Of a stretch of 64,000 nt of DNA, positions 1-11,989 are shown one piece after another (position 1 is the first letter of the stretch; the number at the start of each line of letters is the position of its first letter). The DNA comes from Phycomyces blakesleeanus NRRL 1555(-). Lineage: Eukaryota; Mucoromycota; Mucoromycetes; Mucorales; Phycomycetaceae. Under the pieces are notes generated by a model. The model was given only the letters and a program-made list of their open reading frames with translations, did not search any database and had not been told where the DNA came from. The translations under genes were made by a program, and so were the position numbers. Where the stretch lies: NCBI RefSeq assembly GCF_001638985.1, contig NW_017265164.1, positions 1-64,000 on the forward strand, written 5' to 3'.

Positions 1-70
1 CTATTCTAATATGAATATGTTCTTATATATAATAAATCTAACAATCAAATATTCAAATCATCACAATAAT
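1..70 (-). repeat. Copia-like LTR 5' end, cut by the window edge
   Basis: This stretch matches 717-787 almost base for base. Nearly all differences are C/T or G/A changes, with this copy the more AT-rich. On the minus strand both begin with a TGTTGGATT/TGTTAGATT-type start, as many Ty1/copia LTRs do. The rest of this copy would lie left of the window. Seen: the direct repeat. Inferred: LTR identity. Confidence 0.4.
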
Positions 71-233
71 TGTTAAAATATTTGTTTTGCAAATTTTATA
101 GTGGAGGCTATTTAGTGAGCATTTGAAACCAAAAGTTAGAGATTCCCTGATTTTTGACTTCAAATGCTTACTAAATGTCTAGTAAAAATTGAGCTTATTT
201 TTCTTATTTTAAAACAAAATGTATGATAGCCAT

Positions 234-790
234 ATGGTATTTCAGGTACGAAACAATAAAAAAAATAAAATATTTGATAATAGAGACGTATAGAAATACT
301 TTGAGACTGTATATAAGTTGTCTTTATTCATAAATAAAAAGTGTCCCTTTTTATAAGAAAACACAATCTGCTCTTGTCATTACGTCTTAGTTTCTTAAGG
401 CTTTCTTCCTTTACTATATTTGGTTATTAGAGTGTATTTACTGCTTAACTAGTGTCAGTGTTACAATTATGACATCAAGTCCTAAATCATACTTCTTTAG
501 CTCTTAGCTATTCTTTTCTCTTTTATACTAGAGCTTTAGGACTTCCTACTAAATTAGCTCCATATCAATCTGACACAGTTTACCTGGCAGTATGATATAA
601 TTATCTTAACAATCTTTAAGATATTATCTACAGTACTAACTGTAATAATTATTGAGCTGATTACTTAATCGTTTATATATATTTTATACTGACAAGATGA
701 TAGCTACTACGCTATCCCAATATGAATATGTTCTTATATGTGATAAATCCAACATCCGAGTGTCTGGATCACCACAAGCCAGTAGTCTAT
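234..790 (-). mobile_element. Degraded LTR-like segment, possibly copia type
   Basis: Read on the minus strand, this segment starts with a TGTTGGATTTATC-like end near 755. It then carries a TATA-like TTATAAAAAGGG around 345-357 and an AATAAA signal around 325-335, the usual order of LTR U3-R-U5 signals. Its 5' end is repeated at 1-70. No primer-binding site, gag or pol sequence can be recognised beside it. It is more probably a solo or nested LTR than a full element. AT enrichment suggests old decay. It could also be an unrelated dispersed repeat. Confidence 0.35.
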
Positions 791-3589
791 TCTTTATACT
801 TATTTAATAAAATAAGCCTTGGAAAGTCAAGTTTATTAAAGTCTATTTTCTCTAAATTTCTTAGTATCAATGTTTTCAACTTATAGTATTCATAACTGTG
901 TCTGAGTTTTATTCTTATCTTTGATTGAGTTTTACAAATAATTATTTTTTTAATTACTTTAAAATTATCATAACTCAACACCTTTATTAACTAAGTTCAA
1001 AATGAACTTGTATTAATTTTTATTTCTTTTTAAACTTTTAATCTGCTTACACAAAGTATCTAAAACATCTGTAATAATATGCTTAAATATAATATAATAA
1101 GTTCATATAAATTAAATATTAGATTTTATTAATATAATTTTAATTTTTTTAATAATAATATTTTATATATTGGTAAATAGTGAATTATAGTTAATATGAA
1201 TAATAATATACTAAAATTAAAATATTTTGAGATTTTAGATTAATGAAATAAGTAAAAAGAGATGTGTAAAGATAGGAACAGTAAGATAAAGTGAGACTTT
1301 GAGTAATTTATTTTATTAAAGAAGTTAATAAGACTTTTTGTATTTATTAATAATACTATTTCTAGCTTAATATTTTCTATCTCTTTTATATCTTTTTCTT
1401 TTAAAAAATTATTTTTTGTTATTTCATATTTATTTTTATTATTATTGTCTTTTGAAAAAAAATTATATTATATTGTCTATAATAATCTAAAGAAGTGTAT
1501 TAACTCTTTTATAACAACTCTTTGCTATTAATGTTATTTCAGATTAATACCTGACTTGAGCTATATATTTTTAAGTTTGTTAATTTATATCTCAGATTCT
1601 GTAAATATAATACACAGTAAAAAAATATTATAAGTGATTTAGTAAAAATATGAGTCTAAAAAAGAAGCTTATCAAAATATTAAGGCAAATAAAAAATAAA
1701 TAAAAACAAAACAAAACAAAAGAAAGAAAAGAGAAAGAAAAGGAAATCACAGTTATTTTATTAAATAAAAATAAAAATTAACACAAATATGTTTTGATAA
1801 AAAATAAATAAAAAAGAAATATAATATTATATCTTAATTACTACTATTATAAAGTTTCTAATATTTAATATTAATAGATGCAATAAAAATATTCACAATT
1901 ATAATACTAATATATAAATTAAAGCTGACAACTACTTGATATCAAACTATATATTTTTATTAAGACTATTATAAAAATCAAAGATATATTCTATTTCTCA
2001 AGAAAATCTGAGATATCAAGTTTAAATAAAAACATATATAAAATATATAATCTGTATTTATAAAGTGGTAGATACTGTTTTTTATTATAACAAGTTCTTT
2101 TTAAGATTCTTACTATGCACTTTATAATAATAAACATTATATATTTTTAAGTAATTGATCAAAATATATATTATATAAATAATTCAAATTGTATTATTTT
2201 CAAAAATAATAATATGCTTGAAATAATAAAGAAATATAAAAGGCAGAGAGGAAAGTAAAGATAATAGAATTTTATATTTAAAAAAAACAGATTAGAAATT
2301 ACAATAAAATATAATATAATTTTAAAAAATTTACTATATTAATAAAACTATATTAAATTCTTAAATTATTATTTTTTTATAGTATTGCTAATAACTTTTC
2401 AGTATTCAATAAATTGTTATTTATGAATTGTATGTTCTGAATATAAGCATATATATTAGAGTATATAATAATATATATTTTATATAAAGAAGCTATATGT
2501 GTTATGTTTATAAGTCATTTAAAATTAAATTATTACATTTTAAAAAATAAGATTGATTATTGATTTTCTTTAATTTCTTTTTTATTTATTGAAAATAACA
2601 ATACTGAATGTAGTATATTATTAGGGTAATGAAATACTTTTATTATCAAATAGCTGAATATATATTAATTTTAAATATTATTTTTTCTTTAATTAAGTAG
2701 ACTACTTTGCCAAAAAAATACTCTAAATATTTATTAAATATTACTTTATTATTACTGATTATTATAAATAAAAACAAAGCAATAAAGATCATACTATTAT
2801 ATTTTTTACTCTTATTAGATTATTAAATAACTCTATATTATATGTAAGACAAAAAATTAAAATAATATGGTTATTTATTTATTTTTTAATTTATTTTTTT
2901 AAAAAAAAACATACATACTCATATATCAAAGTTTAATATTATATGCGAAATCCAATTATTTAATTTTCACTTGCTGACATTTTTTTTGCTACTTTTGCTA
3001 CTTTATTTGTAGCATTTAAAAAATAGACAGTTTAGTATGATTTTTTTCTAAAGTAAGATTCCAACTACGAAGTGAGGAAATTTTGTTTTTTTGATTATAC
3101 GACATTAGGAGAAACAATATATTGAAACACCACCGCATTTTTTTTTGTGGAGGGATTTTTCTAGCCTCACAAAATTGCTATGCTCCTAGGTGTTTTTGAG
3201 CACTAAAAAATTCTTAAAACAGCTGAGATCCAAAAATGCCCTGAAATCTACAAAAAAGATTGGGCATTTGAAATTTAAATTAATTATTTTATTTTATTTT
3301 ATTTTGTTTTTGCTTTTTTTTACAACTTTTCCATTAATATTTAATTTTTTATTATTATTTAATAATAAGTAATTGACTCTCTTATTTTAATTATAACTTA
3401 CTTACAATGTAATATATTACATTGTAATTAAGATATTTGTAATTGATTTTAAGCTGATATCTCCATATTAAAAAAAAAGTATATACTTCAAGTGTTATTT
3501 TTTTAAAAAGATAAAATATTAATGTTTAATCTGGTACTATTAAAATCTATTGCAATTCAAATTTATACTATTTAATGAGTAGCTTATAT
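791..3589. other. Very AT-rich gene-free stretch
   Basis: No convincing exon, RNA gene or repeat boundary is visible on either strand. Long A/T runs and TA-rich tracts dominate. Short open frames here use only AT-rich codons and look like chance. The composition resembles ancient transposon debris. Confidence 0.6.
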
Positions 3590-3720
3590 TATATAAGTTT
3601 GTAGTATATATATACTTGATGTATAACAGTTTTGAGAATTATGAATTTGTTAAATTAATTAGCAGGAAGGAACTAATATTTAGTTGTAGAGTCTGTTTTT
3701 TAAAAATATAATATTTTACA
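3590..3720 (-). mobile_element. Heavily decayed fragment of the TGTGGTATAC solo-LTR family
   Basis: This aligns without large gaps to the part of the LTR at 36490-36600 that contains TTAGCAAGAAGGAACC. Most differences are G to A or C to T, for example GAACCAGCGTTTGG against GAACTAATATTTAG. Both LTR ends are lost. Seen: the alignment. Inferred: loss of C and G by deamination-type mutation. Confidence 0.6.
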
Positions 3721-3929
3721 ATTTTAGTATTGAGCAATAAAAGTTATTCTCAATATTAAAATTTAATACTTATATATTCATTAATAATTAACAAATAGTA
3801 TAAATACAATACAGATATCAATAAATGAAGACCTTTATTTTTTTTAACTATTCAAATTATCTTCTTTTAGTAATTTCACCTCCGACGTGCTACGACTGGT
3901 ATTCAAAATATACATAAAGACACACAAAA

Positions 3930-4090
3930 TCTACCTAGGGCCACACAGAATCTACCTACTGGACAGAATCTACCCATATGGCAAAATTTGCTCACACAAA
4001 TCTACTTGAACACACACAAATTCACTTGGACACACATAAATTCACTTGGACACACATAGATTTATTTGGGCACACACAAACTCTACATAT
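3930..4090. repeat. Degenerate minisatellite with CACACA-(N)-TCACTTGGA units
   Basis: About six to seven imperfect units of roughly 20-22 bp share the pattern CACACA(T/C)AAATTCACTTGG. The best conserved units lie at 4010-4070. No coding frame runs through it. Confidence 0.6.
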
Positions 4091-4559
4091 ATTTTTCTCA
4101 CATAGAAATCTACCCAGATAGCAAGAGGCACACACGTACATACTTCACTTAAAATTAATTCTAGATCTAAATAAATAATAAGCAACAAAAATGAAAAATA
4201 TATTTGTAATTAAAGGCAGTACGTATACAAACAACTATAGTTCTTTTTTTTGTTTCTGTAAATATATTAAGATAAATAAGATATATGGGCAGATGAATAC
4301 TGAGTCAATTTGATTGAAGTGAAAGCTGTAAAAAGAATGAGAGTATAATTTAACAGTGATTTTATTTAAAAATACTAAGAAAGTTTTGACAGTAGAGTAT
4401 TTGTGTGGTGTAAAGAGTGCAGAGTAGTGAGATAGACGGAAGCCGTGTGTAAGAAGTCTTTCTTTATATATTATAAGTTTTAAAATTATGGTGTGTACTT
4501 ACTGAATGTTTCTTATCATTATTATTATAGGTTTGAGCATTACGATGTGACACGATGAA

Positions 4560-5349
4560 CATTACTATGACCAGACTTCGTGTTGGGTGATGTCTGCTTT
4601 GTCTAGAACAGGTTATTTAAAAATATACCAAAAGTTGAAAACTTTGAAGATTATGTCTAATGAGATGGGGTCATTGTCTTTTAAGAAGGTCTTGGAAGTA
4701 TAAGCATATGGATATTATGTCCGTACAAAAGCTGAAAGCCAGTTCTGAGAATGGTGGTGTGTCATACTCTAGGTATAAAATAATATAGTGTATGGCTACT
4801 ATTCTGATATGGATCTTACTGTAATAATAAAATAAAGAAATAGTATGACTGTTGGTGACGATTTTGATATCGATTTTTAAAGCGTCGAGAAGTTTATAGG
4901 GACATGAAAGTTTGACCAAAGGTCTATTTTTTGTTCGACTCATATATACCGTGGACAGCCGTCAAAAAGATAAAATAAAGAATAGTTTGATTTTTTTTTA
5001 AAAAAGACTATGCTCTCTTCGTATTGCGTCGATTTCTGTCTACTTTGAGTTGCCATGTTATATGAATGACGATCCCCGAAAGGAATGAAGATTCTCGAAC
5101 GGGATGGAGGGATGGGGGAATGTAGAGAGAGGATTCAAACCATTGTTAAAAAGTATTTTGTTTATTTGTCTTTGTTTCGGCTCAGTAAAGATTATTCTGA
5201 TACACAGTCCTCTCTGAAGAGTATAATACAACTTACAATAACTATACTAGCACAGAATTTTTGTATCCTAAATAAGAGATGGGTTTCTCTGCTATACAAC
5301 CACACAATTCCTCCCATGGAAAAACGTTGTATACGGCCATGCAAACACT
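4560..5349. other. Gene-poor stretch with a possible minus-strand coding remnant
   Basis: A 90-codon minus-strand frame at 4671-4943 begins with a segment of mixed codon use (RPLVKLSCPYKLLDAL) and then becomes AT-rich and hydrophobic. It could be an old exon related to the remnant at 5350-5694 on the same strand, or chance. No domain is recognised. Confidence 0.2.
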
Positions 5350-5694
5350 TTGGCTATCTCATCTACAACAACTAATCGACCCACTTCGTACTTCACAGTA
5401 TTGACAAAAGCTGCCCAACATTTTCATCGGTAATTTTGCTCCTCATCCATACATTATGCATACGCATATTATGACCTTGCTCTATTCCACAATTTCTTGT
5501 CTGTCACCTATATACATCCAACTTGGTCTGATAGTTGCCTGGTAGCGGCTAGCTTTAAGTTCACTTCCCCCACGAAACAGAAAAGGGATCGTGTCGCACC
5601 GACGCTCAACTTGTCCGCAATCCCACATTTTGTGATAAACTCGAATATTACATTTATACCATTGTCTTTCTTTCCTCCTCATATATGCTCCCAC
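5350..5694 (-). pseudogene. Decayed coding remnant, family not recognised
   Basis: Two minus-strand frames with codon use better than the local background follow one another. The first, 5694-5482, encodes a Trp/Arg/Cys-rich peptide containing KERQWYKCNIRVY. The second, near 5430-5330 in another frame, contains GRLVVVDEIAKVFAWPYTTF and then stops. The frame change and stops suggest a broken gene. No start, splice signals or known motif were found. It lies just upstream of the LTR at 5805. It is not assigned to any family. Confidence 0.3.
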
Positions 5695-5804
5695 AAGACT
5701 GATGAAATAAACACAAGCACAAACCGACTATTTTCATCACGTCATTTACTAAGTGCGGCACCCAGACACTCGCCACATTAGAGGCTAGACTTCAAAGTAA
5801 ACGC

Positions 5805-6101
5805 TGTGGTATACACACCATAATTGAGTGAAAAACATACTCCACAACCAAACACTGGTTCATTCTTGCTAATGAATCTGGCAAGTTAACAATATCTAGA
5901 GCTGTTACACACCAAGCACATGTATACTACACACTCATACAATGCAAACCAACCATCACGCAGCAGGGATTTGAATTACAGGAATTTTAATAGTAATATA
6001 TATTAACAATATTATTTTATCTCTTTAATAAATAACACTCTTACAGTGTCTACCTTTCCCATTATTGGGATACTAATCCAATAACAATCCCAAATATTTC
6101 A
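5805..6101 (+). mobile_element. Solo LTR, TGTGGTATAC family
   Basis: The copy starts TGTGGTATACACACCA and ends TTTCA. Inside are TTGCTAATGAATCTGGCAAG, a TATA-like segment around 5990, an AATAAATAACACTC signal near 6029, and the 3' end type related to 36323-36620. No flanking 5-bp duplication is visible (AACGC against TATAT), so the flanks may have been rearranged. No internal gag-pol sequence adjoins it. Other copies are at 35283, 36323, 56563 and 57582, with fragments at 3590 and 37595. Confidence 0.75.
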
Positions 6102-6900
6102 TATATATTGCACAGAATATTAAAGCCATACTCTTGTTCTTTTAAAGAATTAATACCTGGGCTTACAAGAATTCTGTAATAAAATAAAATTGCTGAAATA
6201 GAAATATTTACATCTCACAATATGCGAGTTAAAAAAATTACTTTGTCTCGTACAAAAAAAAACAAAGTTTTATTATTGAATTTTCCAAAAACAGGTCGTA
6301 CTTCCTAAAAAAGGAGGTAGATTCCTGGAAGGATATGGATGAACACACAAAGTGTGGGGACGATACAGTGAGCTAATACGTACAAAGTGGAGTGAATTAC
6401 TTTGTTTGCTTTGAATGATGAGTGAAGTTTATTTTTTTAACTTTTTGATTCTTTTTTGGCTTTTTAGCGCCAGTAATTTTCAATCATTGGATGGTAATAA
6501 GTCATACACCGTAAAAAGAAAGAGAAAAATAGAAAGCATACCTGTGAAAATACCATTTTTACTACTGAGATTTAGCCTTGCATTGTGTGCCAAAACAAGA
6601 GCTACTACAATAATTAACAAAACCATATATATTTACAATCGCCAAACTTTATATTCAATATTAATTGATTTCTCTCACAAACAATACAAAAACAGATCCA
6701 CCTAGTGTTCTAACCCCCCTCTCATTCTCTCTATCTTTATTCCACTCGGATAACTCCGGTTAAGGTAAAACACTTTAAACCATGTCTTTTATATATATAT
6801 ATGTATTATAAGCTTGATTATCTATCGTTTTGGCTTTTGTTCTTGCCACCCAAAAAATTCTAAATTGGAAACCGATCTTGAATTTCAAGCTTTTTAAATT
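6102..6900. other. Intergenic, no gene seen
   Basis: A 96-codon plus-strand frame (6415-6705) has no recognisable domain and AT-driven codon use. It is treated as chance. Confidence 0.5.
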
Positions 6901-6908
6901 TATAAAAG
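6901..6908 (+). promoter_or_regulatory. TATA-like box before the broken C2H2 gene
   Basis: TATAAAAG lies 86 bp before the ATG at 6994, followed by a pyrimidine-rich leader. Position and sequence fit a core promoter element. In an AT-rich genome this is only suggestive. Confidence 0.3.
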
Positions 6909-6993
6909 CAAATTTACAGAATTTCATTTTTTTTCTACTGAACCACATCTTTCTTTTCTCTCTCTACGCTACTTCACCATTGTATTACTCTTA

Positions 6994-7989
6994 ATGAATC
7001 CGACAGTGTATCAATTCCAGATCCCAAGTTATGGTGTATCTTATGACAATATTCTGGCAGAAATTCATCTTAGCAGTCAACACAATTGCCACACCAGCCC
7101 ACAATTCAACACGTATAACTGCCAAGGGTTGAATTCAAACCAGCAAGAGCAGACTGTCTGTAACCAATCATCAAACTTACTCTATGGCTATTCACCACCT
7201 CTTATACCTACTCAAAAAGCTACCCAAACATCTTCTTTTTTCCCAGATGTCAACTTTGAGCTTAACAATGATGAGGCTCTGTGCAACACCACGTCAATCC
7301 AGCACATTCTGTCTATTAATCGTGTAACTTTAGACAAGTGCCCTTTTTGTTCATACAAGGTTAATATCCAGAAAATATATAATCAAATGTCACCATCCCA
7401 CCCCACAAATGAGAAAACATTATATCATATTATGGATCAATTCAATCAGCATGACTGTCCGGCTCAAGCTCAATACAAGGCTAAACATATAATCCAGTCA
7501 GAATTGTGTGCCCATTCAACTTCTAAAGTCGTACCTAGCATTCTCAAGCCTCAACAGTTCGTCTTTTTTAATACTTTCCTTGAAAGCTTCACTAGAAAGC
7601 GTAAGTCTTTACCAGATTCTCTTTCTTACAAAATACTAATACCTCGCCTAAATATTCCACACAACTATCAATATATATATATATATATCCTAAAAGACCT
7701 CGTACTCGCCGAACTTGCAATACCTCTAGTCAATATGATCTGAATATCGGCAGAAACGAGATAAATAATGGTGATGATTCTACTACTAAATTTTTTTCTT
7801 GCAAAAGTTGCAATTTTCAATGTAATCGCAAATCGAATCTTACAAGACACTATAGAAAACATTCCCTTGACTGGAAAAAACCAAACAGTCCCCTTTGTGA
7901 AAATGAGTTTTGAAGTACTTACAATGTCAAAAGACACATGAAGGTTTGCAAGATGTCTTCAACATACACTACCTTGTCAAACGTATGAT
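6994..7989 (+). pseudogene. Broken C2H2 zinc-finger gene, paralogue of the gene at 51135-52076
   Basis: The first 225 or so codons (MNPTVYQFQIP...) follow the same plan as the intact minus-strand protein at 51135-52076. Both start MNP, share an N/Q-rich front and have matching CPAQ and Q(S/A)ELC blocks. The frame is lost at an (AT)n run around 7671-7688. The homologous sequence resumes in another frame as KRPRTRRTC, then a first zinc finger around 7800-7862 (SCKSC and NRKSNLTRH are visible). An in-frame TGA near 7912 sits where the intact paralogue has Arg in its second finger. Sequence like that finger's end (VKRHMKVC) continues to a TGA at 7989. Inferred: a duplicated regulator killed by a microsatellite indel and a nonsense change. 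A spliced form that removes the (AT)n run would not fix the later stop. Confidence 0.8.
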
Positions 7990-9224
7990 ACCAAACCATG
8001 TATCCCTCTTTTTCTTTTTAACTATTTACTGAAATAGTTCCTATTTATATACTGCCTGTTAATATGAATTATCAATCAATTTACAACCTTGCAATATTTG
8101 TATTTCTCTATATTTTATTTGCTTTTTTTCATTTTCTTAATATATATGTATGTATGCATGTGTATGCGCACTGCTGTTCGAGCTATTAAGGTGTCTGTAC
8201 ATAAAGTGTATATAGTCAGGCAAATATACGTATGTGCATTGTCTGTCTGTGTCTATGTGTAAAATGACTAGGCTATATATGTTTCAATTCAAAACAAATC
8301 CAAATATATTACCATGGTATTTGAATTATTATTATCTTAAAAAAAACAGACACGCACACACGCACAAATTATTAAAACTAGAGAAACTTTATTGGGTATT
8401 ATTGATTAATCAACACGCACCATAGCTATTAGTTAATCAACGTAACCACTTTTCAGAATATTGAACGAGCATCCACTTGGTCAAAGTTATTTGAATACTC
8501 TATTTGTATATATTATGTAGTTTTTATTTCCTATTGAGAGCCCACATAATTGTATATAAAGAAAGTTGGTGAATTCAGTTGTGTACATAGACAACCCGGG
8601 TATAGAGGCCATACTTGGATAGTTAAATCTGAAAAATTAAGATTGTACTTTGAAGATTTATATGTTTAAAAGAGAATATATATATAATGCTCTTGTTTTT
8701 TGAGAACCACCTTAGTTACAGCACGTTACTTAATTAGTTATAAAATATATAATGATTTTGTATCAAGACTCTAATATGTTTTTGTACCATCAACCCATAT
8801 ATTAGATGTTCATCACTCATCTCCATGGAAGATCATCTCGTCCTTAATTGCCATCGCATCTCATTACAATAAGGGCCTCTATTGCAATAATATTCAGCTG
8901 TTTAATATTGTTGTTTTGTACATCTTCTTCTTATATATATATACATACATGTATTTCATAGTAACTGAAAATGTTTTCTTGTGCCTGTTTGTATAAAAGT
9001 ATTTTTGCATTTGACCAAAGAAAAGAACAAACCAATTTTAACTAACCTTTAAAAACATCCCCTTTGCCACTTTGCTTCTTTACTTTAGCTTTACAAAAAA
9101 AAAGCTTTTATTTTTAGTACCTTGTTTTACTCACACATGGGTTTTACTATCATTTCTTGCAATATCGTTTGGCAAATAATGAAACATGAACTGAAATAAA
9201 AAAAATAAAAAATTACAAAAGGAG
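7990..9224. other. Intergenic, no gene seen
   Basis: The stretch contains TATG/TG-rich tracts near 8140-8170 and TA-rich tracts near 8930. No exon structure or repeat family was recognised. Confidence 0.5.
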
Positions 9225-9530
9225 GAGTTCCCGTATAGGATGGCAATGGCTGAAGAATACTTCTCCGACGTGCTATCTTACAGCTGATCTGATGCTCTGA
9301 GTTTTCCCTGTTGTATTGCTACCCTCGGGCAGTACCCCAGTACTTAGCAACCTCCGTACCTCAGCCTACGCCAAGGTACGAATGCCGACATCAATCTCTG
9401 CAAGACACTTTCTTCGACAAAGTAACCCAGCCACCGTTAATTCCACCCAAATACGAATTCATTCCTTTATAGACCGCCGTTGGCTTACAGATAGACGAGC
9501 TATCCGGTCAATTTAATAAATGTCGGCTTT
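9225..9530. other. GC-richer island of unknown nature
   Basis: About 300 bp stands out from the AT-rich surroundings. A 66-codon plus-strand frame (9316-9516) has balanced codon use but no recognisable motif and no Met context. It ends just before an AATAAA at about 9516. The words TCTCCGACGTGCTA here and CTCCGACGTGCTACG at 3887 are similar, hinting at a dispersed repeat. It could be an LTR piece or a decayed gene end. Confidence 0.3.
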
Positions 9531-10550
9531 TTGTTTATATGTACTTATTTTTTAGGTTACCTTAAAGTTGTGGGTTTTTAATTTACTATTATTATTATTA
9601 TTATTATTTACCCATAATATTATAAATATATTATGGCTTACCATACATAAAATAATTTTTTTTTATTAATATTATATTCACATAATACCTATTAGTTTAT
9701 AGAAATTCTAGTGCAATAGTTTTTTGAGGTAGAATCCAATTCTTACAGCAGACAAAAGATACACTTAAATTATAAAGGCATGAGTGGAATTTTCTTTATA
9801 GAATATTATTCAAGGAAATAAACTATACTTTCAATAAGCATCTTACTATATCATTGATTAGCTTGTTAATACTTTAAATTTTGCCTAAATATCTTATTAT
9901 AAAAAAATCGTAAAGCTTAAGAAAATATAGTTATGCTTTTGTTTCATATTTATTTGCCAAAAAAAAATAACTTCATTGCTATTTTCTTCGAGTATCTTTT
10001 TTTTATCTTTATATTTAATATACATTTTAAATGTTTTTTTTTTAATTCAGTGCAGATATATATTTTACTACAACAGACTAGCTTGAATACTTCTGATAGT
10101 GTTTGTTCTCTAGGCAGTCACATATAAAGTATAGTAATTGCAGCCTCCAAAAACACACACATAAAAGCTATTTATTCTAAAAGAAAATTTATTTGGAGAA
10201 TATATCATTACGATCATAGTGTCAAGTAATGAAACTTGGTACTTTTACCAAATAAATATGTCTTTCACAGCATAGTATCAGCTACAGCCAAGTATTTAGA
10301 TATTTTATTATTATTTAACGCGGCTTTACGCTTAAAAACAAATAAGCTTTGATAGGACTATATATCACATATATTAAAAGTAGAATGATATGACCATGTA
10401 CTATACAGCCTAATCGGATTTGCTTTAGTGTTAATTGGATATATATATATATAATGATTTAAAAACATCTCATTCTTTTTATGTAAAAGGTATAGTATAT
10501 TTGTTCAAGGGTCAGTAAACCAAAAGAAGTGAGAGAGAAAGAGAAAGAAA
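9531..10550. other. AT-rich intergenic DNA
   Basis: There is an (ATT)n tract at about 9588-9608. No gene is seen. Confidence 0.5.
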
Positions 10551-10554
10551 GGGC

Positions 10555-10560
10555 TTTATT
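10555..10560 (-). promoter_or_regulatory. Poly(A) signal of the NAPRTase gene
   Basis: On the minus strand AATAAA lies a few bases after the TAA stop at 10569, followed by a pyrimidine-rich tract. Its position fits a 3' end signal. Confidence 0.5.
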
Positions 10561-10568
10561 TGCTTATG

Positions 10569-11985
10569 TTAGTGTACAATACCAAGTTCCTTTTCAAGAC
10601 TATCTACAAGAGACTGATTTCCACTATGTTTTGACACATCGTCGCTTAATTTTATAACACGGATACCATTACATTCCTTGAGTTTGATAACGATGCTCAT
10701 AGATTTGCTTTTGTTTTTTGGATCACTTGCTTTCTCAAAGTCGTTGCTAAAATGAGTACCAATTCCAAAACTCGATTGGATATTTAGATCATCACAAAGT
10801 TTGTGTAGACTAGTGGCACGGTCGACATCGAGACCATCAGAGAACACTATTTTTTTAGTGCTAGGCTCGATACCCAAAGATTTGTAATGGTTGACAATGG
10901 TCTTTGCAAATTCTTCTGGATCTCCAGAGTCATGTCTAACGCCTGTAAAGTCAGATGCAAGTGTGTGCTGAAAATCTTTTAGAAAGATAGGAGTCGTAAA
11001 TGTATCTGTGAGAGCTATGGCAAGTGCACCATTGTATGTCTGTGTCCAGACTTCTAGTGCTTTCTTATTGACGTTTTTGAGACCTTCTAGAGCCGATATT
11101 CCCATAAAAAACTCATGGGCTAAACAGACACATATATTTTAGAGTTGTTGTCTTTCAAATAATTGCACATATTCGGTACTTACCCACAGTACCGACTGCG
11201 TTGAAGTTGTATTTCTTGGCCAAATAGACATTACTGGTTCCGGCCGCATCACCGAGTGCCTTTGTTCCTTTATCCTGACATTCGTTGATATATTCTTGTT
11301 TCATGTCAGTAAAAGCCCGCATGACGCAATCTTGCACAGAAAGACTGCGTCGTCTTCTGGTTCCAAATTCAAAAAACTGGCATCCGTCCTCAAGCAAGGT
11401 GCTTGCCTTGGATCTTGCTCGTTCATATTGATTATCGTCTATCCAGTCCTTATCCACGAACTTAAAGTAGGCCTCCGAGATTAATGCCAGTAGAGGTGTC
11501 TCGTACAAGATGGTCTCGGGCCAGGATCCAACTATCTCTAAATCGAGATCAGACGTTTCTTCATCAAATTTGATCTTTATCTGCTCGGAAGGTCTGTAGC
11601 GGAAGTGAGAGAGGTAATCTATATACGCCGTATCAAAGAATGGAAATGCTGCCATATATGCAAGCTCGTCCTCTGTGATATAAAGATCCTCCATAGCTAA
11701 GTTGTAAGTTAGAAACAAGGTTCTGGGCTAACCACTGGAGGAAAGGGAAGAATATAAAGGGGGAGAGTTTCTATTATCTATATTATTAAAGCAACGTATA
11801 CCTTGAATTTGTTTTTTGATCCACTGAACAGCATCTTTATTCAGTTTAAAGGCGTTTTGTTTTCTGTTGATAAAATGGTAGACAACTGGTACATCCTTGT
11901 AGTTCTTAAGTACTGCATTCTGCATGGTAAACTTGTACAAGTCATTATCGAGAAAGGAACCCAGGGCTTCATGAATATGAGTCAT
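10569..11985 (-). CDS. NPT1: Nicotinate phosphoribosyltransferase (NAPRTase), three exons
   Basis: It makes nicotinate mononucleotide from nicotinate and PRPP with ATP hydrolysis, the entry step of Preiss-Handler NAD salvage. Exons: 11985-11802, 11696-11184, 11119-10569, giving 415 residues, close to the usual fungal size. Introns of 105 and 64 nt have GTATAC...TTAG and GTAAGT...TTAG borders, and both junctions keep frame. Joining exons 2 and 3 creates the family signature GTVAHEFFMG (about residues 230-239), with the conserved His-Glu at 234-235. Other hallmarks are FLDNDLYKFTMQ near the N-terminus, FRYRPSEQ, GVRHDSGDPEE and FSDGLDVDRA with FGIGTHFSND. The start is the first Met, directly before the conserved N-terminal block. 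No damage is seen. A GAAA-rich tract lies upstream at about 12012-12030. Regulation is not evident. Confidence 0.95.
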
Positions 11986-11989
11986 TTAA

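Noticed and set aside
3190..3372. 60-codon plus-strand frame
   Set aside because: Codons follow the local AT composition (poly-Phe/Leu end), with no start context or motif.
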